Positions 1 to 10,538 of a stretch of DNA of 64,000 nt are shown here, one piece after another (within the stretch, counting starts at the first letter, position 1; each line of letters begins with the position of its first letter). A program made the position numbers and the translations under genes. The notes beneath the pieces were generated by a model. The model was not told the origin of the DNA. It searched no databases and was given only the letters and a program-made list of their open reading frames with translations. The stretch comes from Plasmodium relictum (lineage: Eukaryota; Apicomplexa; Aconoidasida; Haemosporida; Plasmodiidae). The stretch spans positions 186,001 through 250,000 of the forward strand of contig NC_041686.1 in NCBI RefSeq assembly GCF_900005765.1. The letters are read 5' to 3'.

Positions 1-1
1 A

Positions 2-280
2 AAAAATAAAGCAAATAGTTTTGTAGAAAAAGATACAAAAAAAAAAAATGGTATTAAAAGTGAATTTTATGATGAAAATGAATTACCATATTATGACAGC
101 AATGACGATTTTTTAATTAAAAATAATGGATTGTTTTATGATATTTTGAAATCTGATGATGAATTAAAAAGGCCAGAAAAAGAAAATATAGAATTTTCAA
201 GCATAAATAAAGAAAAAGAAAAACATTTAGATTTTGTTACAATGTCTATAGCTTTTAATGTGCCTATTGGTATGATTTAA
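2..280 (+). CDS. 3' end of an unidentified protein gene
   Basis: An open frame enters from the left edge and stops at the TAA at 278-280, giving the last 92 residues of a protein. The visible part is hydrophilic, Lys/Asp/Asn-rich low-complexity sequence (ELPYYDSNDDF, EKENIEFSSINKEKEKH), ending in a short, more hydrophobic tail MSIAFNVPIGMI. Codon use and composition match the coding sequences further along, and the T-rich intergenic pattern starts right after the stop. I do not recognise the family. The conserved domains, if any, lie to the left of the window. Confidence 0.75.
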   Translation, partial: KNKANSFVEKDTKKKNGIKSEFYDENELPYYDSNDDFLIKNNGLFYDILKSDDELKRPEKENIEFSSINKEKEKHLDFVTMSIAFNVPIGMI

Positions 281-1173
281 TAAAATATATCCCCAATACA
301 TACATATGTGGGTTTTTGTGAAAATTAGAATATTTTACTAACAAAAAATATATATTTTTAATTTTTTTTAAAGATTTTATATACATATTTGAGAAAAATT
401 TTACAATTAGATAAGCTAATTCAAAATTTATATTATTTCCTTTTTTTTATTAAAAACTTTTTTTTTTTCTAATCATAAATATGTATAAAATTGTAAAATT
501 TTTTTTTATTCTTAAATATATATAAAATTATTTTTTTTCTTGTTAATATATTTCTACGTAGTTTTTATTCGGATTATTAATCTTTTATAAAAAAAAAAAA
601 AGTGAAAAAATTTTTGACTAACCAAAATTTAACATAAAAAATGATATAATATAAATTTAAATGTTTATAATTATGTACTTAAAAATACAAAATTTATTAA
701 TAAGATAATACATACAATTTTTGTTGCATTTGTTTAATATTGTTTAATAACACTTTTAATTTTAATAACAGCTTTTCATTTATATAGCTACACTATTAAT
801 GTATATTTTTCTTTTTCATTTTTTTTTTTATAAGTGATAATATTCTTAATTTTTCTATTTTTAATTAAATGAGGATATTAACTTAAAAATGCCAGGTACT
901 TGCGTTTTTTTATAAATTTTTTTTTTTTTGTAAATCTTTTCTTCAAAAAACAAGCTTATTTCAAAAGAAAAATTAGATTCAATTTATTTTTTATATGATA
1001 CTATGATATAATTTTATTTTTATTATCATAGTATTTCAAAATTTTTTGATACTTCAACTTTTTACAAAAAAAAAAAACAAAAAAAGGAAAGAAAAAAGAA
1101 AAAAATGTATAAATTACAATTATAAAATGAAAGAATAAAGAAATCCATATTTAAATTTAATTGAATATAAGTA

Positions 1174-1216
<43 letters not shown>

Positions 1217-1218
1217 AA
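281..1218. other. Intergenic region, AT-rich
   Basis: Poly-A and poly-T tracts typical of Plasmodium intergenic DNA. It should hold the 3' UTR of the left-edge gene and the promoter and 5' UTR of the small gene at 1219. A short ATG-CCA-G followed by GTACTT at 889-901 could be a mini first exon with a splice donor, but its phase does not match the acceptor-like TATGTAG ending at 1232. An irregular (TA)n run lies at about 1181-1216. Nothing else seen. Confidence 0.6.
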
Positions 1219-1545
1219 ATGTTTATATGTAGAATTAATTTATCTAAAAAAATTAAAGAAAAAATACCATATGGTGTTAAGCAGAGTCAAAACTACAAAG
1301 ATGCTAAAAAACAAGAAAGAATATCACTAGAAGCAGCAAGGAAATTAAAAGAGAGTAGAGGTATGATTTTAGATGGAAAGAAAAGTCTATTTATGTGTTT
1401 ACGTCAAAATACTGATATTAATTGGTATAGAGCTGGTCAAATTTTAAAACATTTAGAAATTCACCAAAGAGCAAAGCCTGAAATAACTCCTAAAATTAGA
1501 GAAAAAATTACAGATATAGCAAATTTTGTAAAAAAGGGAAGATAA
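1219..1545 (+). CDS. Small basic protein of unknown function
   Basis: A 108-codon frame with clear coding composition. The protein is basic and appears mainly helical; recognisable stretches are QERISLEAARKLKESRG, DINWYRAGQILKHLEIHQ and PKIREKITDIANFVKKGR. The regular spacing of hydrophobic residues suggests a compact helical bundle rather than low-complexity filler, so I think it is a real conserved gene. The start is uncertain. The frame stays open back to 1171 through a (TA)n run, and an acceptor-like TATGTAG ends at 1232 just before the conserved-looking part, so the first few codons (MFICR) may be intron and a short upstream exon may exist. It is the last plus-strand gene before the convergent AP2 gene. 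I do not recognise its family. Confidence 0.65.
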   Translation: MFICRINLSKKIKEKIPYGVKQSQNYKDAKKQERISLEAARKLKESRGMILDGKKSLFMCLRQNTDINWYRAGQILKHLEIHQRAKPEITPKIREKITDIANFVKKGR

Positions 1546-2542
1546 TTTTGTTTACTATTTAGTTTTTAACAATAAATTTTTTAAAAAAGAAATTTTCTTA
1601 TTTTTATATTCCTAAAATTTTAAAGCATTATTTTATTCTATAAAATTATTAAAAATTTTGTACATTAAATATTTCACTTGTATATATTTAATGCTAATTT
1701 TTTTTTAGAGTTTTTCACAATTGTTTCTTATTAAAAAAAAAAAGTAATTTAAATTAAAAAAAAAATTATTGCATATAATTTTTTATTTAAAAAAAATTAT
1801 TATATAAATATATTATTCTATAATTCTAAAATAAATTTCATTTTTTTTTTTTTGTTAGTTACTAATTTAATAAAAATAATGTATAAATATTTAATTATGT
1901 TAAAAATTATATAAAAAATTTATAAAAAAAACTACAATTTTATATTAGACAAAAAAAAAAAAAAAAGAAAAAAAAAATTATATATATAAGCGCATCTCAT
2001 TTCATCCATATAAAAAATTAATATTTTCCTTAATTTCCTTATAAAGATATATTTCTTAATATATAATTTAAAAAAGTACTAATATTTCATGAAATTATTC
2101 ATATATTTTTAAATATAATATAAAAGATTATATGTATTTATTCATATAAAACATTTCTTTTTCATAATATATATATTTTTTTTTTACTATTATAATGTCC
2201 ATAATTCAAAAAAAAAAAAAAAAATAGAATAATTATGTAATAAATAAACACGGAAATAACATTAATAAATATAAAGAAATAAAAATATAATTTTAAATAT
2301 AAGATTTTATGCATTAATGGCAAAAATTAAAAGGCACATTCTTCATAAACATATTAATATAATGTATTTAAATTCTGTTTAAAAAAAAAAAAAATGAGTA
2401 GGATATTCAAACATATTTATATAATATTATTAAGAATAATAATGAAATAATATAAAACAAAATGTTTAAATTTTTGTTTTGTTTTGTTATTTTTTTTTTT
2501 TTTTTTTTCAGTTTTTTTCATTACTTTTTATTTTCTTATCTA
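1546..2542. other. Convergent intergenic region (3' UTRs)
   Basis: This lies between the 3' ends of the small plus-strand gene and the minus-strand AP2 gene. It holds only A/T homopolymer tracts (for example around 1950-1978, 2208-2224 and 2490-2508) and no open frame with coding composition. It presumably contains both 3' UTRs and poly-A sites. Confidence 0.6.
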
Positions 2543-5500
2543 TTATTGCTCCGTTTTTATTTCTGGTTTTACATTCATATAATACAAAGATGAATCACTA
2601 GGTTCATTCTGACTAGTGTTAATTAAATTGTTTGCATTTGCACTGTCATTAGTGTAAGAATTAAAATTATTGTTTGGATTTTTAGAGTAATGATTATTTG
2701 AATAGCTGTTACTGTTATCAATATTTGAGTTATTATCCAAATTGGTTTGTTCATTTATTATATTTAAAATATTTCTATTATCCATAGGATGCTCAATATT
2801 ATTTAAAGCAGTATGTTTTTCATTATTAATATCATTACTATTTAAATTAATTGTTTCGCTATTAATTGCATTTTCTGAGTTAATATTTGAATTATTATTG
2901 TTATTGTTTGAAGAAATATTATAATTTGCATCTACCGAACTAACATTAGCATCATTTGTATGATTTATAGGAATTTCGTTAATATGAGGTGTCATTATAT
3001 TATCTACTGGATTTGATGATACTACATTAGTTAAATGTGCACTAATTTTTATGTTATTATTTTGATTATGATAGTCAATAACATTATTATTTAAAATACA
3101 ACCATTAATATTCATATGATTTTCTGAGTTACTATTTATCACATTTGTATTATTATTGCTATTACTACTGTTGTCTACTTTACTATTTGCATTTATCATA
3201 TTAATATGATTTTCATCTAAAATGTTTGTATTCAAAATTTCACCAGGACAATAATTATTATTATTTATATTATGATTGTTCATAAAATTGCTCAATTTAT
3301 TATTATCCATATTATTTATATTACCAATGTTTGTTTTTAAACTATTATTTAAGTTACTTGAAATTAAATTACTACTAATTATATTTCCAGTTTTGGGTGC
3401 ATTATTATTATTTATATTATAATTATTTATATTATTTACATTATCATTATTCATATTATTATTATTATTAAAAGCATAATTATTCATAATATTTATTTTA
3501 TTATTTGTATTTATATTTAAGTCATTATTATTATTATTTATTAAATTATTATTATTATTATTGCTATTAATATTATTATTACTACTACCACTACTGTTAT
3601 TAATATTAACTTTATTATTACTATTTATATTGCTATTATCAACGTTGTTATCAATATTGTTATTTAAATTATTATTAATAATACTAATACTATTAGTATT
3701 GCCATTATAACTATTAATGTTATTAAAATTATTGTTTATATTATTATCCATATTACTATTGATAGTATTATTCATAATATTCAGGTTATTCATAATATTA
3801 TTATTACTATTATTATTGTTAATATTATTAAAATTATTAGTATTCAAATTATTGTTATTCATATTATTATTATTATTATGAAATGTATCATTAAATCCTA
3901 AATTTATTAAACTGTTCTGATTATTAATAAGATTTTTTGCATCTACATTAAATATATTAATTAATTCTTCATCAGTAAATGGAACTGCCTTATAGGCGCA
4001 TTTTACAGTGTGCACAGCTAAACTATGTGCTTTATTAAATCCCCATTTTTTTAATAAGTATTTAGAGATTTTTGGCTCCTTGGAATTTTCATTTTCTAAA
4101 TATTTAGCAAACCAAGAATAAGAATAAGGATCAAATCGAACTCCTTCAACAGGAGTTAGTGCACTAGCTCGCGCAGTTAAACTTTCCATTCTTCTTCCTC
4201 TTGGTGCTCGCGTTCTTTTAGTTGGAGAAAAATCAATTTCACTCTCTTGTTCATCACTATGAGGCATTTTTGTCGGTGGAATATTATTATTCATTGTAGT
4301 ATTACCAAAATTTTGCATTTGCGAAACTAATATATTCCCATTAACATTTTTATCATTTAAATTTTCATCATTTTCTAACGAATTATGCTCCATCATTGCT
4401 TCTAGAGTATTATCTGAATTAAGAGTTAATAAATTCCTCATACGCTTTGTTCTATTTTCTGTTGTTGTTGCACCAGCTTGCTCTGCTTCTAATCTACATT
4501 GTATAGCTAATTCTTTTGCTTTCTCAAATCCTAATTTTTTTATAGGAAATCTTCTCATTTGAAAATTTTTCCCGATTGACCAATAAGCAAGCCAAGAACC
4601 TTTTCTATCATTGTAAGATACTCCTTTCATAGGTCTTGTGCAATCCTTATCAAAAGATTCCATGCATTCCATTAATTCCATATTTTCATTATTTCTACAA
4701 AAATTTTGTTCTACATCATCTAATGATAATTGAGAATCTTCACTTAATTTCCTTTTAGGAGGTCTTCCTCTTCCTCTTTTTAACCCTTTATTTTCAGATT
4801 TAATTAGTTCTTTTTTATTTAATAAATCATTACCAATAGCATTATTTGAAAGTGTATTGTTATAATTTTCTTCCATATCATTTTTCATTATATCGTTGGA
4901 TAATGTATCTACTGCTTTCCTACCATGCACATGAAACATTGGCTTACATCTTGCACCTGCTTTTTCTGCTTCTTGCCTTGCTTTTACAGCTAAAATTCGA
5001 GCTTGCTCAAATCCATATTGCTTTACAGAAAAATATCTCCTTATTTCCCTAGTGTTATCATTCCATGCAGCTAACCATTGTTGTTTTTTGGGGTTAAATC
5101 GTACCCCTGGTATTCTGGGAAGATATTCAGGATGCCCCTCTGTATTTGATCTAGTCCAATTATTGACGTCATTCTTTTTCATTCTATCTGATTTTAAACT
5201 TCCGTTTTTATTACTCACATTACTATTATTTGTATTATTATTATTATTATTGTTAGTATTAGTATTATTATTAGCTAAATTATTTACGTTATCATTAATA
5301 GTTCGATTATTGTGCATACTATTTTCAATATGATGTTGTTCATCTATATCAGAATCATATAATGCTTTGTCCTTTAAATACTCCTCTTGATAATCATAAT
5401 CAGAATCTTTATTATACTTGGTATCATCTTCCATTTTATTTGAATTTTTATTAGATTTGACTTCGTATTTTTTTAAATATGATATTACATTTTCTACCTC

Positions 5501-6259
5501 TGTATTACTTAAAGAGTCATTTTTTGTGTTCATCATATATTTTAAGCAATCAGGTGATTCTTCAGATAACTTTGTCCTCATTAAACATTCATAATAATCT
5601 TCAACCATCTTATCATCTTGATCACAAAATGAATAATTCATACTATTATTCGTAGAATTCATATGCATCGTTCCTTTCATGGAAGACTGAGAATTTATAT
5701 TATTTGAATTAATATTTCCTTGTATTGAATTATTAGTGCTCATTTTTTTTTCATTTATTACATCATCAAAATCATTATGTAATTCATAATAATTCATAAA
5801 ATTATTAGAATTTTGCTGAGAATCAGCAGCTCTAAGTATATTTAGTTGCTGTTTTAAATAATCACATACAGATATATTCCAAGTAGAGGGTAATTTATTA
5901 TAACTTAAACATGGACCAAATACAGCTATATAATTATGTAAATCCACTACTGTTACTGCACTTCTTAATCTATTTAAATGATACATAAAAGATGCTTTTT
6001 CATCTGAATTATTAGAATCTGCACACATATCTTTTAATATTACAATTAGTTGTTGCTTACATATTTCTACTAAAGATGGTACATCTAATTTATCTTGATC
6101 ATTAAAATTCATTGGTATATCCATATCATCCTTTTTTTCATAATTTAATTCATTATCGTGATCATTTAAATTTGGATGTTCAATTAATAATTCACTGTTA
6201 TTTTCATTTCCATTATCATTTTTAATACTAATATCTTTATCAGTTACCAATGCTTCCAT
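2543..6259 (-). CDS. AP2-I: ApiAP2 transcription factor with three AP2 domains, AP2-I-like
   Basis: Single-exon gene of 1238 codons. Three AP2/ERF-type DNA-binding domains are visible: D1 about residues 376-436 (PGVRFNPKKQQWLAAW), D2 about 541-598 (KGVSYNDRKGSWLAYW) and D3 about 703-760 (EGVRFDPYSYSWFAKY). Each has the strand pattern followed by a helix of GFEKAKELAIQ type. An AT-hook (KRGRGRPPKRK, about 496-506) lies between D1 and D2. Residues 61-144 form a helical, non-repetitive region (VEICKQQLIVILKD ... LHNYIAVFGPCLSY) that I read as the ACDC domain found with AP2 proteins. The last 430 or so residues are almost pure Asn-rich sequence. Three AP2 domains plus an AT-hook, and the neighbouring genes, point to AP2-I, the activator of red-cell invasion genes in P. 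falciparum, whose third AP2 domain binds GTGCA. The nuclear role is from family knowledge. The protein is shorter than my memory of the P. falciparum one (about 1600 residues), mainly in low-complexity parts. Confidence 0.9.
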   Translation of the reverse strand: MEALVTDKDISIKNDNGNENNSELLIEHPNLNDHDNELNYEKKDDMDIPMNFNDQDKLDVPSLVEICKQQLIVILKDMCADSNNSDEKASFMYHLNRLRSAVTVVDLHNYIAVFGPCLSYNKLPSTWNISVCDYLKQQLNILRAADSQQNSNNFMNYYELHNDFDDVINEKKMSTNNSIQGNINSNNINSQSSMKGTMHMNSTNNSMNYSFCDQDDKMVEDYYECLMRTKLSEESPDCLKYMMNTKNDSLSNTEVENVISYLKKYEVKSNKNSNKMEDDTKYNKDSDYDYQEEYLKDKALYDSDIDEQHHIENSMHNNRTINDNVNNLANNNTNTNNNNNNNTNNSNVSNKNGSLKSDRMKKNDVNNWTRSNTEGHPEYLPRIPGVRFNPKKQQWLAAWNDNTREIRRYFSVKQYGFEQARILAVKARQEAEKAGARCKPMFHVHGRKAVDTLSNDIMKNDMEENYNNTLSNNAIGNDLLNKKELIKSENKGLKRGRGRPPKRKLSEDSQLSLDDVEQNFCRNNENMELMECMESFDKDCTRPMKGVSYNDRKGSWLAYWSIGKNFQMRRFPIKKLGFEKAKELAIQCRLEAEQAGATTTENRTKRMRNLLTLNSDNTLEAMMEHNSLENDENLNDKNVNGNILVSQMQNFGNTTMNNNIPPTKMPHSDEQESEIDFSPTKRTRAPRGRRMESLTARASALTPVEGVRFDPYSYSWFAKYLENENSKEPKISKYLLKKWGFNKAHSLAVHTVKCAYKAVPFTDEELINIFNVDAKNLINNQNSLINLGFNDTFHNNNNNMNNNNLNTNNFNNINNNNSNNNIMNNLNIMNNTINSNMDNNINNNFNNINSYNGNTNSISIINNNLNNNIDNNVDNSNINSNNKVNINNSSGSSNNNINSNNNNNNLINNNNNDLNINTNNKINIMNNYAFNNNNNMNNDNVNNINNYNINNNNAPKTGNIISSNLISSNLNNSLKTNIGNINNMDNNKLSNFMNNHNINNNNYCPGEILNTNILDENHINMINANSKVDNSSNSNNNTNVINSNSENHMNINGCILNNNVIDYHNQNNNIKISAHLTNVVSSNPVDNIMTPHINEIPINHTNDANVSSVDANYNISSNNNNNNSNINSENAINSETINLNSNDINNEKHTALNNIEHPMDNRNILNIINEQTNLDNNSNIDNSNSYSNNHYSKNPNNNFNSYTNDSANANNLINTSQNEPSDSSLYYMNVKPEIKTEQ

Positions 6260-6591
6260 ATTGAAATTTTACTTTACACATATATACGTATATATATATA
6301 TATATATATATGTATATACATATATATTTAGCAGTATCTTGATTTTTATACTTTACTAATTCTCTGTTTTTTGATTTTAAAAAAAATCAGTTTAAGCATT
6401 TCAATAAACGTTTTAAAAAAAAATTTTGATAGAATATAATCAAGGAAGCTTTACCATAAAGATATTAAAAAAAGAGAAAAAAAGGATATAATAATTGTTT
6501 AATATTAAACTAATATATATTAATAAAAAGCACTAAGTTATTCAAAATAATCATTTGTCCATATTAAAGCTTAAAATTAATAATACATACG

Positions 6592-6622
<31 letters not shown>

Positions 6623-9600
6623 TGCAAATGAAAAATACAAAAATATATATAATAATTTATGATAGTATATGAAGTTATATTATCTTATTTATTAAGGTGT
6701 ATATATTTATAAATTTATTTATACAGGTATGTATGTATGCATATAATAAATTTAATTTTTAAAAGTTCATCTTAAGTATGAATTTATAATTTTATGTATG
6801 AAAAAAAAATACAAATTTTAAAAAAAGAAAAAATGAATCATAATTTATAATTTTTAATATCTAATCCATATTCATTTTATTTCCTTTTTTTTTTTTTCTT
6901 TAATCTTCTCGTTTCAATTCTAAATATTCATATTTTTTGCGCACTTTTTTTTTTTTTTTTTTTCATTAGCTACTACTGCTTTATGTGCATAAGCAAAATT
7001 ACGGAAATGAAAAAAAAAAAAAAAAGATAATATAAAAAACAATACATACAAAATAAATTCCAATTAAGAATTTAATTAAAAAATATTTAATTATATGGAA
7101 TTTAGTTTAATTTTATTTTTACTTTCACATTCCATTATTCTTTTCATTTTCATTTTTTTTTTTTTTTAATATTGAGAATGCTTACAATTTTTTTTTTTTT
7201 TTTTTTATTTTAAATGCAGTTTTCATAAGTTTTTATATTTATCTTTACCCTTTTATTTTATTATATATGAATATATTATTTTTATACATAAATATTTTTT
7301 TTTTTTTTTTTGAAACATTTTGTTGCATATAAAAATAATTATATGTATTTATATGCACTTTTTTTTTTTAAATTTGATAAATGCACTCAATATAAATCGT
7401 GTCATATAAAAAAAAAATAATATAAAAATATAAAATATACTTGCACATATATATTTATATATACAGAGAAAAATAAATACATTGATGATACAACGATTAA
7501 ATTAAAAAAGAATAGAAATTATGTATAGGCTTATTATGATAATTCATATGTGTATTTGCATATGTCGTTTTAATATAGTTTTGCTCTTTCTGTTAAATTT
7601 ATTTGTTTTTTTACTTTAAATACATTCATATATAACTTATTGTGTAGCATGCAGTATATTTGTCATGCACAATCAAAGTTTTCGCCTGTGTTTTTTGATA
7701 GTTAAAAAATAAGATAAATGTAAATAAAAATGCAATGCATAACAATATTGATTCATAAATATAATTATAGGTTCGTATAATAATAAAAAAAAAATTATTA
7801 AAAAAAAAAAAAGTTGTTTAGCTTCTATTTCTTGTGGCGAAAAAAAAAAAAATTCACCGGAAAACAAAAAAAAAGATTCAAAAAATTGACAATTTAAAAT
7901 TTTTTTTTTAATTTTTTCCTCTTAATGCACAAAAAAAAAAAAAAAAATGGACATTTTGTAATACGTAATAATTTAAATTATGAAAATTATAAAAAATAAA
8001 TTACATATAATTAATTTTAAAAATTATCTTCTATTGTGCAATATCATTTAAAGTTTTGCTTTTTAATTAATATCTTTTTTTTTTTTTTGTATTACTATTA
8101 CAATCCCCCTTTTTATTTTTACTTATTGGAAGAGAATATTGATTCTGTGGTGTACTAATTTAAATTTTTGTTACCATTATAATATGAATTATAAATGTAT
8201 ATATATGCATATATATTTTCTCTTCTTTAAATACTATTGTTAAATTTTAAGTTATTTTCTTATTTAGTTTTTATCTATTAAATTCTAGTATAAACAAAAG
8301 AAAGTTAAATATTATTTTTTTTTAATATAAAATATTATAATTACTAATATTATTTTTTTCAATTTCTATCAAACATATTTTATAGAAGTTATTTATTTAG
8401 TTTTAATTATCTTAGTAATTATTCCATATTTGTATTATAATATAAATTTAATGATGTATTTAGAAAATAAAATTAAAACGTGAACAGAACGGCAATAATA
8501 CAATCAAAATATATAAGAACAATAATTTTGTATTAACTGTGAAGTATCATTAGAAACAGTAATGAATCAGATTATTAGAAATAATTTTTAAATAACTTAC
8601 AATTGAAGCGTCACTACTATTTTTATTTTTATTTTTTTTATTTTTTATTTTTCCTAAAAATTACATTTGGAAAAGATATAATAAATAAAATGCATGCATC
8701 AATGAGGAAATAGAAGAGAAATGATTGTGTAAAAATTATTTTAAAGGGGAAATGGCAGAAGTTTAAAAAGAAAAAAAATACAAAACCAAAAATATGCATA
8801 AAAAATGCATGCGCTTTGAGAATAATATATTCAATGTAGTGCATAAATAAATATTAAATTAAAAATAAAGTGAACATATGAATACGCATTTATTGGTTTT
8901 TTTTTCTTAGATAATTATTTGAAATTATGTCTTTCATAATTTTATGAATGATATTTATTATTTGAATTATAGATATTTTTAATATTTTATGAATCCATTA
9001 TTATCACAACACATTTTATTCTGTTTTCTATATTTCTCCGTTACTTTATAAATAAGTTTTTTTTCAATTTATTAATTTTGGTATTATCACTAAAAATGTT
9101 CATGTTCTTATGTCATAAAAATTTTAAGGGAATAAAAATTAATTTGTTATGTAAATAACTTCCAAAAAGTAACATTGTATAGTATTCTTCACAATAATTA
9201 ATTTTATAATATATATATTATAATGCACTCACATAAATTTTTAAAATATATAAACTGATATAATACTTATATAAGATAATTTACATATATGAGTACATAT
9301 TAGTTACACATATTAATGATCACTATTTAAATTATTATTATTGTATTTTAAAAATCAATATTCACAAAAAAATCTTCATAAATATTCTCTCAAAACTCTA
9401 TAAATTTAATTATTTAAAATGAAATATCGTTTATATATTCTACTAAACTATATTAACAACTATTTATGAAAGAAGAATAATAACTTTATTAGGAAATTTC
9501 TTTATTTTTTTTACTTGATCATAGTAGTGCTTTAAGAAACAATTGCTTTAAAATTAAATATAATTAAAAATAAAATAAATAGGTTGGTCTACTTGAGCAA

Positions 9601-10538
9601 GTTTATTATTTATTATTTATATATTTATATTTAATTTTAAAATTTTAAGCGCATCCATATTTTTATTTATATTTATATTTTTTTTTTTTTTAAATTAAAA
9701 TTTATAAATTAGTAGATCAGAAAAACAAGTAAAATAAAATAATATACATAATTTGTATTTTTGTTGAAACATTACATAAAATATTAAAAAGTTAACTTAA
9801 TCATTCGAAACTCTATGAAACATTTCCTTCAAAATATGTATAATGTGAATAAAAACAGAAAAAAATCTTAGTAGAATTATAACTATTTAAGTATGCATAT
9901 GATGATTTTTGTTACTTTTTTTTAATAAGCCATAAAATTATGTTTCAGTTAATTCATAACATTACATTTTTATGTTATTCTTTTTTTTTTCTGCCATAAA
10001 TATTCTAAATGTTTTTTTATTAATATATCTCCGACATTTTTACTTTTTTTTATTACATTATATTACTTTTTTTTTATTTCTTATATATTTTTTTTAATTC
10101 ATGCAATATCATAATTTAAAAAGATATAAAAAAAAAAGGAAAAAGAAATATAAAATTTTGAGAATTTTTTTTTTCATTACATTTAAAAAATACACATCCA
10201 TATATATTTTGTTATATTTTTTATTTAATATATAAATGTCCGTTGATTTTGAAATATAATCTTTTATTTAAATAGTTTTTAAAGTTAAAAATTTTTTTTA
10301 AAAAGTTTGAACAAATAATAATAAATGTATATCTTCACTGTTCTATTAATATTCATAAAAAAAGAAATAATTTATTGTAGGTTATATCTTAAATATATAC
10401 TTTATTTATTTATTTATTTTTTTGTTTTTCTTTTTTTTGTTTAAAGTAGTTATAAAAGTTATGTGTAGTTATATTTCAACTACAATGAAAAAATTACATC
10501 TATATATATATTTTCAGTTGAATTTTATATATATATGT
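6260..10538. promoter_or_regulatory. 4.3 kb region: AP2-I-like gene promoter/5' UTR and MIC60 3' UTR
   Basis: This unusually long gap separates two minus-strand genes. The part next to 6259 should be the 5' UTR and promoter of the AP2 gene; the part near 10538 is the MIC60 3' UTR. (TA)n tracts lie at about 6288-6310 and 6593-6614. GTGCA or its complement TGCAC occurs at 6985, 7354, 7382, 7442, 7666, 7926, 8036, 8839 and 9224, seven of them within about 1.05 kb. Palindromic TGCATGC(A) sites lie at 8691-8698 and 8806-8812. About 8458-8860 has fewer homopolymers than its surroundings and may be transcribed leader. I find no convincing exon here; short hydrophobic frames around 7673-7867 and 8638-8844 look like translated T-tracts. 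Confidence 0.55.
8691..8812. promoter_or_regulatory. Pair of TGCATGC palindromes
   Basis: TGCATGCA at 8691-8698 and TGCATGC at 8806-8812, about 115 bases apart, lie 2.4-2.6 kb upstream of the AP2-I-like start codon. TGCATGC is the known recognition core of another ApiAP2 family member (AP2-EXP type). With so little G+C here, two copies this close are unlikely by chance, but binding is inference. Confidence 0.35.

Noticed and set aside
889-1232. Mini-exon ATGCCAG joined to the small gene at 1233
   Set aside because: The donor leaves phase 1 while the acceptor needs phase 2, so the join would shift the frame.
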